A stretch of DNA of 64,000 bases from Guadua angustifolia. Taxonomy: Eukaryota > Streptophyta > Magnoliopsida > Poales > Poaceae. Positions 47,223-56,498 of this stretch are shown piece after piece; position 1 is the stretch's first letter, and the number at the start of each line of letters is the position of its first letter. Both the position numbers and the translations under genes were made by a program. The notes beneath the pieces were generated by a model. The model worked only from the letters and a program-made list of their open reading frames with translations, was not told the DNA's origin and ran no database searches. Where the stretch lies: NCBI GenBank assembly GCA_036346375.1, contig CM070514.1:15404463-15468462 (forward strand), given 5' to 3'.

Positions 47223-48281
47223 TTGCTTAAATCTAATTTCCTCATGTGTTGTTTTGAAAATAACCCACCGCTAATCCAAAAGAACAATGAAATATGGGAT
47301 ATATACATCTACGCCTGTGTACACGTTCTTTTTGTTGGTTGCTTCGTTTCAGCTTGTCCAAAACCGAGAACGGGTTTCCTTCAAAGAGGGGAGAAAGCAT
47401 CGAAGAGTGCTAGCATTCATCAAGCCATAATATGCTGGAAAGAAGTGTTGAGCTATGTGGATAATTATCAGGTGAATCCTCTAAACGTTTTTTATGTCTT
47501 AAAAAAATATAAAGAGGCGGAGCTACCATTTTATTTAAATAAATGCAGGACCTATATGAGAATGTTTTGTGCTGAAGATGAGCAAAAAGGTGAGCATGAG
47601 TCGAGGATGACTCAAATTCAAGAAGGGGAGGATGATGAGGACATCACTACTATGGATATGTCCACAACAAGTTGGACCTACTCCATCACGTCACCCATAG
47701 CCCAAGAAGAGGAAGAGCTTGAGTCGAGGACAACTCAAATGGAAGAAGGGGAGGATGATGAGGACATCTTCCCTATTGATACAACCACACCAAGTGATTC
47801 TTCTCAAGCACAACAAGTTTTACAAGAACCTACTACTCGTGCTCGAGCATGTCTACTCAATTATCAGGTGAATTCGTTCCTAAGTTTTTATACAAATGAT
47901 TCACTGAATCAAATGCTATTTAATTCTTGTGATGATCTTATTATCCTTAGGAACCATGGAGAAGAACCTTCAAATGCCAAGCATAAAGCACAATCATCAT
48001 ATGCGCAAGTTGGACATGGAATCAGCAAATTCGCGGGTTCGGCCTCCGCGACAGCATCAACTTCAAATGACCATAACTTTTGTTCCAGAAGGCTTCTAGA
48101 GGTCTATGAGTACAAGAACGAAAGCCCTTGTTGTCCTCTTTCAAACAGATCTGAGATCACCTCAAAATTCCCTTCGAGTCAGCGGGAAAACGTAAAACAA
48201 TCCAGAACACTTTTTCAGTCCGAGTTCGAGTCCAATTCGAACTCAGAAACAGCACTGACTTTAAAGTGCCATAACTTTTGA
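47223..48281 (+). pseudogene. Element F polyprotein C-terminal end, 352-codon frame
   Basis: The longest open frame of F. The N-terminal half has no recognised domain. The second half has two copies of an ESR-TQ-EEGEDDEDI acidic motif (about 47600 and 47730), then a PTTRARACLLNYQVNSFLSF segment. This is the tail often seen after integrase in grass Gypsy polyproteins. The last about 90 codons run into LTR-like sequence (FQSEFESNSNSETALTLKC). It is a read-through of a transposon remnant and not a host gene. Confidence 0.6.
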
Positions 48282-48746
48282 TTCCGGAGGAGTCTGGAGG
48301 CCCATGAGTACACGTTTGAAAGATCTCTCGAGTCTACTTTCTAATGGATCTAGCCTCAATGCCAAATTCGTCTTGAAGCAACGGGAAATCGCAGAAGAGT
48401 GTCGTGGGCCAGAAACTGCGGTGCTGCGCCACCTTTCTTTTGGGCCCAAAGCCCATGTAACGCTAGGGCAACCCTTGGCCGCCCCCATGGGTGCTGCACG
48501 CCCTAGATGCTCCCTAGCCGCCACTTACATCTCTATATTGTTTGCTACCGCCATTTTAGTTTTTGGGTTTTGTTTATTTGATAGTTTAGCCATTGCTACT
48601 ATTTTAGCAGGAATCGAACTCGTGTTCAAAGTTGATCGTGACGGCAAGATCAATAACCCCGAGAGGAGGGTTGCTAAATGCGTTGTAGTACGTGTCAATT
48701 CCTCCAAATCGTTATCGCTGGTACGAAAGACGCGTCACATCATCTG
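48200..48746 (+). repeat. 3' LTR of element F (part)
   Basis: Collinear with 43105-43790, with small deletions. Ends near GTCACATCA at about 48743. The true LTR start may lie further left, near 47735. Confidence 0.75.
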
Positions 48747-49246
48747 CGCCTGAGAGGAGGGTTGTGGATGGATCACCCCGCCCTGCCCGGGTAGTGGATG
48801 GAACGGGAGTTGGTGAAGCTGGCTCAGTCGGAGGGACGGGTCATCATAGCGTCAGGGAGCCACGCCCATTTAATGGCCTTCAGGAGCCTTGCAACGGCTC
48901 CCCGCACATCGAATGGCTCCTATGCACATTTAATGGCTCCCATGCGAATTTGATGGCTATGATACATTGAGATCCTGGCGATTGCTTCGGGTGGAAGCCT
49001 CTCAGCTCTGTCTGCGTGGTCATTTGGTAGTGGGTGGTCGCTCGTCGGGCGACCACGCGGCTCGGTCGCCCGATCGCTCATCGAGCGACCACGTGTCTGG
49101 TTGCTCGGTTTGGGACACAGTCGGCCGATAAACCTTTCTTCAGTATGTTGAGTCATTTGCATAGGATCTTCTTCTTTTTGTATCTTGTATGCGCAGTCCC
49201 ACCTGGTAGCGGTGGAGAGAGTTCCCTAGTGTAGAATACACCAACA
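48747..49246 (-). repeat. 5' (right) LTR of element E, second part
   Basis: Continues from 43022 after element F, collinear with about 32850-33407. Ends ACACCAACA, followed by the target duplication TATAT. Confidence 0.9.
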
Positions 49247-49251
49247 TATAT

Positions 49252-50075
49252 GTAGAAGTGGCGATCACAACATAGGATTTCTCGATCCGGGGCTTGACAA
49301 CGGGAAAATTATCTGGCAGTCTCCATAGTTTTTTGAAGACTATTTATTTAATACTTTCTTGAAGCTGCAATACAAAACCTCCATAATTTTACCCTATAAC
49401 TTTGCGTACGTATTACCATACTTCTACTATCATTTTACTATTTTTTTATAACATGATATGGGACTAATGGGCTATGTTAACATACATGTGCAGCTTTCCC
49501 TGGATCCTCCTCGTCATCGAGTTAGGTGCTTGCAGTATTTTTGTCTTGGACTCGAGGAAAAAACCCCTTAATCTGTATAAAGACTTTTGGGACATGCTGA
49601 ACAGGTAAACTCAATTGTTGCGTTATTGCTTTAGTAATATTCCATTCTATTGCATTTAAGCTTAATTACTATTTGAAATCATTCACAGGACATTCGCACG
49701 ATATTGCAAGAAAAGTGTTCAGCATCGTCCCTACAAGAAAGATTTCCAAATAATAACCGACTTTCCATGCATGAGACAGGACCTGGGAAATAATTTATGT
49801 GCATACTACGTATGTACAAATATGCATTCAATTGTCAAGGAGAGTGTCGGCTATAACAAAGCCTTGGAATATAATTACACATTCATCCCTACTTTTCTTT
49901 CATTTAACATATATCATCATTAATTAAATTTCTCTTTTTTTTCAATAACAGCACTCCAGGTTGAGAACCAATAAGTTAATGCTAACAGAAATTTTAGCAA
50001 TTCAAGATTAGATCGTTGGATTCGTTCATGATGAGATCATCAATTCAAACGGCGAGTTCCACGAGCAACTTTAAT
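49252..50075 (+). pseudogene. Second CACTA-1 gene, ULP1-like C-terminal part
   Basis: The exon interrupted at 32374 resumes immediately after the target duplication (GTAGAAGTGGCGATCAC). After an intron ending ATGTGCAG (about 49490) comes FPWILLVIELGACSIFVLDS. A further exon has YKDFWDMLNR. A later one has FPCMRQDLGNNLCAYYVC, and the last has GFVHDEIINSNGEFHEQL. This order matches the Ulp1/C48-type cysteine protease domain at the end of many grass CACTA second genes. The W-ILLVI and VLDS strands precede the Cys, and the Cys region N-C-YYVC (usually GTN-CGYYVC) is partly changed. In-frame stops show decay. The domain would resemble SUMO proteases. Confidence 0.78.
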
Positions 50076-50242
50076 TCTACTAGAGTCGTTGAAAAACCAA
50101 AGTGAACGAGATGTACTCGCACTATATTTGTAAACAGACTATTGTAAAAACTAAATATTATGATGCTTTAATATATTTGAATTATGATTTAACGACGCTT
50201 TATATACTATATATTTGAAGGCAATATATCCTATGCACACAG

Positions 50243-50566
50243 GGCTTCTTGTGTACACACCATACACATCAACTAATAAAAGTCACAAAAAATTTTGAAA
50301 AAAATTTGTAGATGTACTTCATAGATTACTCTACCTATGTATAAAATTGTAGGATCAAATTCAATACATATCAAGAGTTACAAAAAAGAGAAAATTCTGA
50401 CAAGTTTGAGTTACAGAATTTTCTCTTTTTTGTAAATCTTGATATGTATTGAATTTGAACTTACAATTTTATACATAGGTAGAGTAACCTATGAAGTACA
50501 GCTACAAATTTTTTAGAATTTTTGTGACTTTTATTAATTAATACTGTGTGTGTGCGGAAGCTCCCC
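50243..50566. mobile_element. MITE-like foldback element, 324 bp
   Basis: Two long inverted arms (about 50272-50398 and 50414-50537) with few mismatches surround a loop of about 15 bases. Weaker pairing extends to the ends GGGCTTC...GGAAGCTCCC. No coding capacity. I saw no clear target duplication, so the superfamily is open (hAT- or Mutator-like). Confidence 0.75.
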
Positions 50567-53450
50567 AATGCTTCTCGTCGGCAGAATTGAGCAAAGCCCT
50601 TGAAGAAGAAGAAGCGGCCCGACCCAAAGAGCCTAGAAGCAGCGGCAGCAGCAAGCAACATGGCTCTTTCCCCCTTGCCTTCTTGTGGTGAGAGCTCAAG
50701 CAATGGAAAGTGTGGTATTTTGGTTTCCTTGTGCATGTTAGGTGTTTGTTGAAATGCTTAAAAGATTGATTGTATGGGTTAAAAGACTAAAAGAGTTTGC
50801 CAATTTTCTTTTGTCCGTCAATATGCGTTAATATGTCAGTTGGATTCGTTGTTGTCTCTAGTATTTACCTGTTTTAAGATGTTACTGCTTTTTGTTAATT
50901 CTTCTATTTAATTGTGGTATAGTAAAGTTTCAGCAGTCCAATGTGGCTTAATTGGCCATGTGATCTCTCTATACTTGCAATGCAAATGTGAAGATTTACA
51001 TATATCCATTTGTTAGTACCTTGTTGCTAGTCAAATTGCCTATTAAATGGAGTAATCTGCAGAATGAAAGCTCTTTTCTGCAGAACCAGTGTTTCCTGTG
51101 TTGATCACGGGAAGCCAGTTTGCTTCATTTATGTGAGTATGCGCTTGACGTAAATGTTGGTTATTGTGGTGATGTAGTTGCACATGAAATTTGAGGCCTT
51201 ATGTCAAATCTTTCTCTCTAGTTAGGGCCTGCGTTGATGTTAGTTGAGATATGCAAGGGACGCTTGTGTTTTGGATTCTTTTGCGCTTGCATGGCATAAG
51301 TCCCGAAGTTGTCGGTGCACTGAGTTAAGGAGCCATAGATATATATAGATGTTCTAGGATTTAGAGACAGTAAGAAATGCATATATTATTAGTTTCTGCA
51401 TTAATATGGGTTAGGGTTGTAGGATTAGAATCCGACTCATATGTATAGATGCTTTGCTCCAATGATGATTAGGTTCAGGGAATTGTGTGTATCCATTGTT
51501 TGTTCATTGAGGCATAGAAAAGGGTCCAGGTTGCTTTCAGCAACGGTTAATCTATCATTTGAGTAGTTGTATACAAAAGCTTAAGTAGAAACCATAACTC
51601 TTAAAACCTTATGAGTATAACTTGAATTACTGCTTCGATTGAAAGTTCAAGTCTTAATTCCAGATTATAGAGTATCTCTTTTATGTCTGGTCTGCTGTGC
51701 ATGTAAATCGGTGAATGTGACAATCATACCTTGCCCTATCTTGGATTGCTGTTCTCTAGGGTTGGTGGTTGCTAGCGTTGCAATGGGTCGTCAGTTCCTC
51801 GCCGAGGTTAAAGGCATGTACATCGAGTAGGGTGCCTAATTGAATTGTTTGTTGTTATTTATCTATTCATGGCTAATTTTCCATTGATTATGGCAAGTAT
51901 GTGTTATATTGGTGATCGTCCCTTCGAGGACATGATTAGCTATTGGATTCGAGTGGTGACTAGTAAGCCTTCATCTCGTTGAGTTTACTGTACCTTTGTT
52001 AATCTTGCAGTGATTAACTAGGATGGGGTACATGGATACACGCGGTTAGTTTATAAGAGTTGTACTTAACTATGCCCCGTCTGGGGAATGGAATTGAGTA
52101 TGTGTGCGAATCGATTAGATGATTATGATTGTAGTTTGAAATTAATTGTGTTAATTGTACGACAGAAACGCTGTGATGTGTTGTCATGTCTTGTTGAATC
52201 GGATGAGACTAGTGCCGCTGGCAACTTATGAATGTGAGAATTGGCTATGTGTATGTATGGGGTTATGGTATGTTAGTGTTGGCATTGAATGAAAAGTTGC
52301 ATTTCATTCATGAAAATTGCATTTGTGCATTCATAATGGAAGAGGCGACCCATGCTGATGCGGGCCTCTGTGTTCACACGTAGTGAACACGAAAGTCCTA
52401 CCTCGTAGTCCCATTCATCGAGGTGAATGGGAGCGAGATAGTAAGAGTAGGCACCTTCCACGGGATGGAAGGGACGTGATTGTGCACACCGATGGGTGGG
52501 CACTCGGCAGTACTGGTACGTGCATCGAAATGAGCATTCATGTGCATTGCATCTTTGATAATGAGTGTTGTGGTAAATGGTGTGTCATATGGATGGTGAT
52601 TTTGGTAATTGAAGGGTGAGTTGTGGACTCAACCCAAAAAGGGGAGATTGAATTGAATTTGATGCATTAGCGCATTTCTTTGCCTTGCTAAGTATGTTGG
52701 ATGAATATCGGTGGGTGTAGTTGAGTTATGAACTCAAATAAAAAATTGATGAAAATGATTTGAGTTGCAACAAGGGGTGGTTGAGTCAGGAGACGTTGTA
52801 ACTTAGAGTCAAGTGATACCTCTTTGGTGTTGAGTGGTTTTATCATTAAGCTGATGACTGGATTGCGGTAATTTTTGGTATGGTTGGGTTATTGCTTTAA
52901 TTGGGTATAAATGTGTCTTGTCCGAGTGTTGTTTCATTTGTATTACTAGCTCTTATGGTCAAGCTCTTGTTTTTACTTGCAATAAATTGGAATTGTTACA
53001 CTCGTGTAATTTGCTGAGTTTTGAACTCACGCTTGTTATTTAATGTTTGTAGGTGTTTTGAAGCCGGCCTGCATGGATGGGAGGGTTGTAGCACAATCAC
53101 ATTGGCATCATCACCATTCCATCATACCAATTATAGTTCTGTTCTTACTAGCTCGTGCAAAATTCTTGTAAAAGGTTGTTTGTGGTTATGTTTAATAAAT
53201 TCCCTATCCTGTAATAATTTATATGGGGGAGTTAATGCATTTCTATGGGATGTGTGATTGGTTAACTACGGACCTGCTAGAATGATATCATATATCTGCA
53301 TTTGTTTTCTATCTGCTGAGTGGATGTCCTACTTTCTAGAGAGGTCATGCCGAAATTTTGTAAATTTCGGTGGCTTAGTTTCTAAGTCGGTCTTAAGAGT
53401 TTAGAGGGTTGGTAACATCCGTGGCGCGTTTTGGGCTCCGGGGTGTTACA
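50567..53450 (+). repeat. 5' LTR of element G, 5'-truncated
   Basis: Collinear with the 3' LTR from about 57130 onward; clear identity starts at GGCTCTTTCCCCCTTGCC (about 50660). The first about 600-650 bp of the LTR are missing, replaced by the foldback element. Contains the hairpin GAGTTTTGAACTC (53016-53028) and the conserved block at 53310-53370. Confidence 0.85.
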
Positions 53451-53452
53451 GT

Positions 53453-53464
53453 TGGTATCAGAGC
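53453..53464 (+). other. Primer-binding site of element G
   Basis: TGGTATCAGAGC, two bases after the LTR end TTACA. Confidence 0.92.
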
Positions 53465-56400
53465 GGGCTTCAGGTCCGTGGTGTTTGAATAAGTGAGTAA
53501 TTCTAGAATGAATTAAAATTTTCTTTGTGTGAAAGTAGAAACATGGTTTAGGTTGAACTTTTAAAATGTGGCCCTAGGGCAATAACAGTAAAATTTGATG
53601 TAGAATGGTTAAATAATTTAAAATTTGACACACTAATCGATGCACAATAGGAAGGATGGGTTATCGTTGCATTGCGCTACATTGTTTATTTTGTTATTGA
53701 TACTATGTTGATGCTTGTGGTTATGTTATTTCTTAGTTTTGTTAAGGCTATGATAGTATTTACTGCCATGCTTTCGAAGTGGTAAATTGCTTAGTGGGGT
53801 CCGGTGGGGACACTTTGTGCCGGAGGTAAGTTAGCCCTGTCGTGTAGTCGTGTTGGTTGGTGGGGCAGTTGAGAGCCAGCACCAGAGGATTCATAACCAC
53901 GTGTGAGTAGAGTTCTTGTTCTTTTGTTGTAGATCGGAGAGTTGATGGAGTGTGTTATTTGAGTGTTGCCTTTTTTTTAATCTTCTTGGATTTAAGGCAA
54001 AGGAAAGAATATTCTGTTACTCCTCTTTTAGTTGCTTTGCGGAGAAAGTTATGGAATTTTCATGTTGTCGTTCTTTAAGTTGAAGTTTTGGTGAAAAACT
54101 TAAGTCGTGAGAACTTAAGGTTTGAGGCTTTAAAAACAAGTGTTATTCGACCGATTCGCTTTTCCTTTCCGTGAAATTATTTGTGTAACTCCTTTCCTTC
54201 GTGGAATGTTGGAGTTTGAGGTTTGGTTTGGAGAGTTGTTGAATGACGGGGCTTGAGTCTGTCATTTTCTAAATCTTTGAGAGTTGAGCTTCTTTGGAAG
54301 TTTTTGTTGGTTTTCGGAAAGGAGAATCTGACGAGTCAAAGTGAGTTTGTGGGTTGGTTGAAGATCTTCCGTAGAGGATTAGTAGAATGTGTATGTGATT
54401 GGGTTAAGGTGGTTGACCCTAATTGGATGAGGGCGAGAAGTATTTTGTGGGTCATGGTGATCCACGGTTATAAGTGGAGGTGCGGAAATGGTGGTTGCGT
54501 AAGATTATAAATGATTGCCTTAGGTCAACAATTAAAGACTATGTCTTGAGGAGACATTATGAATCGTTGGAGTCATGAGTAGTTGGAATAGGTGATGATC
54601 GTTTAAATGTTGACTTGTAGGTATCTTGAACTCTAGTTGTTGAGTATTGAAAGCTTTATTGAAATCAATTGTCCTAAACTTAGAATAGGAAGTTGTACAA
54701 TGGATGGTATAGTATGGGTTGTAGACCAGAGGAAAATGTTGATGCAATGTTTGATGTTAATAGGACCAGCAGTGGTTATATTTGTTAGAGAGGATAATAA
54801 AAGAAATATTGGGGTTATGTAAAGTATATCGAACCTTTATTGGTAAGTGTATGGGATAATTGGGAATGGTGGAAGATGAAATGAAAGCATGTTTAAATAT
54901 TCATATATGGATTGGTTTGTCCATATGATCGGTTGTTTGAGCCTTGTTGGCAAAGACGTTCTCTGTCTAGCGTTCTAAGGCTTCCAGAAATTAGTGTGAA
55001 TAGCCAAGTTTGGGTTTAAACTTTGAGGCTTGAAAATGAGGATGAAAGAAAGATTAATCATGAAGTAATATGTTCATGGATTTTGAATAGGTTATTTCGT
55101 AGAATATTGCCATTCATTTGAATTGGTGAAGATATTTAGCTTAAATTATGAGTGTGGGGTTGACCCTCGGAGGGTGTATGTATGGATTGTACAACCTAGC
55201 GTACAAATGAGTTTTCCTCCTTTTAAGAAAAATGTTGGGTAAAGGGTGGAAGTGGATCGGTTTCCCGATCAGTTTTCTTTCGGGAATTTAATCGCTTCTA
55301 GTGAAGGAGAGATGTTTTGCTTTGGTAAGAGATAGATGTTTTGCTTTTATGAAGGTGAGTTGACTCCATAAATGTTTTGTGTGTTGTTTTTCTCTTATGG
55401 AGTTGTTCCCTGAGTTAAAGTTGTTGCTTTGGTTTTAGTTTGTGGAAGCTGGATTGAGTGATTAAAGGGAATCGAGGTTTCCTTTTGCTTTAAAGCATGA
55501 AAGGAAAGTGACGTTCTGGGTTTAGGTGTTGATCGTAAATGGATTAAGAATGGAAAATAAATTGGTGGTTATGTTCCTTAGTGGTGCTCGTTTAATCCCT
55601 AGTAGCGAACCATTTGGAGGTTGATGGTAATTACGTTACCATTCCTGTGGTGTGACTAAACGGTTGAGTTCGGTCGATTGTAGCGAAGGTTTTTGATAAA
55701 CTGATGTGAAGTGTACTGTTTTGAACCTTTACTTTGGACGATTGTCCATTGAGGTGAAGTAGACTTGGTAGCAGAAAGACCAAAGAGAAAATTTTTGTGG
55801 ATATAGGATTGGAAACGTAATTGTGCCATAGAGGACTAATTAAATGCGATGATGAGGCTTGGTTTTAGTCTTACGTAAAAAAAAAAAAAAAAAGAAAAAG
55901 GGGTCAAGTTTTGGACCCTAGCCGTTCAATTGGATAGCATTGGCGATTTGGTGATAATTAATTAGATGCTTGTTAAAGTGATGTGTTTAGCGTTGATTTT
56001 GTCATCTTGAGTCGATGGTAGGAGGTATAGAGGTTGAGAGAAGAGATTGGTGTTGTGAATAAAGTTGAAGAGGAAGTTAAAAAATATAGTTTGGAGATTT
56101 GTATTATGTTTTTGGGGAAGAATCCTTTGGTTGATTGGAGATCGTACCTTGTAGTATTAAAGAAGAGGTGTCGAGTTAAATCGATTTGTTTGGGAAAGTG
56201 GTATGATACGGGGTGATGAGTCTATGTGAGTATTGGCATGATGCTTTGAGTTGTAGGTCAAGGATGTTCTTGTGGAATTCCTTGCGCAGGAAGCCTATTC
56301 AAGATCTAAAGCACGAATTGTTTTGTTAGGCGTTGGTCTTTGAGTAAGTCCTTGCCTTGAGTTTTGGGGTTTCTTTCCCGCGCGGAGTACCCAAAATTGT

Positions 56401-56488
56401 TTATCGATGCTTTTGTTTTGTGTTGCCATTCGGTTGTTTTGTTGGTGAGTTTGGTGGTATTGCAAATTCGGGGATGAATTCTTTTAAG
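53465..56488 (+). other. Internal region of element G, no coding seen
   Basis: 3.0 kb, T/G-rich on the plus strand. The longest frames are under 90 codons and none has gag, protease, RT or integrase motifs. A (A)18-type run lies at about 55877-55895. This matches large retrotransposon derivatives, whose internal region is noncoding and which must use another element's proteins. Confidence 0.7.
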
Positions 56489-56498
56489 CGGGGGAGAG
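56489..56498 (+). other. Polypurine tract of element G
   Basis: GCGGGGGAGAG directly before TGTAATACTG. Confidence 0.85.

Larger units (their letters stand above)
43023..48746 (+). mobile_element. Element F: Gypsy retrotransposon, plus strand, inserted in E's LTR
   Basis: It has related LTRs at both ends, a primer site at 43791, a 1.8-kb leader, gag at about 45.59-46.14 kb and a polyprotein end at 47.2-48.0 kb. Most of pol (RT, RNase H, integrase) is deleted. Edges are approximate: about 17 bp of E's LTR are missing at the right junction and no target duplication is visible. Same lineage as element B by LTR and gag. Confidence 0.82.
32375..49246 (-). mobile_element. Element E: Gypsy retrotransposon with antisense gene, minus strand
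   Basis: Target duplication TATAT at 32370-32374 and 49247-49251. The left LTR is 32375-33407; the right LTR starts at 42572 and, after the insertion of element F, ends at 49246. On the minus strand gag, protease, RT, RNase H and integrase follow from 42.1 to 37.1 kb, so the right LTR is the 5' LTR. Between integrase and the left (3') LTR lies a plus-strand gene with its own TATA box. Internal deletions and many stops make E inactive. It interrupts an exon of the second CACTA-1 gene. Confidence 0.92.
5026..50075 (+). mobile_element. CACTA-1: TNP2-type CACTA transposon, heavily interrupted
   Basis: The left end starts CACTATAACGCAATCC inside element B's LTR, followed by subterminal hairpin repeats. 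It carries a TNP2-like transposase gene (23968-27192) and a second gene with a ULP1-like end (about 30.7-32.4 and 49.25-50.08 kb), both on the plus strand, a common arrangement in grass CACTA elements. It is interrupted by element C, a solo LTR and element E (which holds F). I could not find the right terminus (a TAGTG end); the end given is the last recognisable coding sequence. Elements and genes are damaged, so it is not autonomous. Confidence 0.8.

Noticed and set aside
47223..48281. 352-codon open frame as an intact host gene
   Set aside because: It lies inside element F, ends in LTR sequence, and its second half is the known tail of Gypsy polyproteins.
9202..53464. TGGTATCAGAGC sequences as parts of tRNA genes
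   Set aside because: They occur singly just after LTR ends and no cloverleaf surrounds them. They are primer-binding sites complementary to initiator-Met tRNA.
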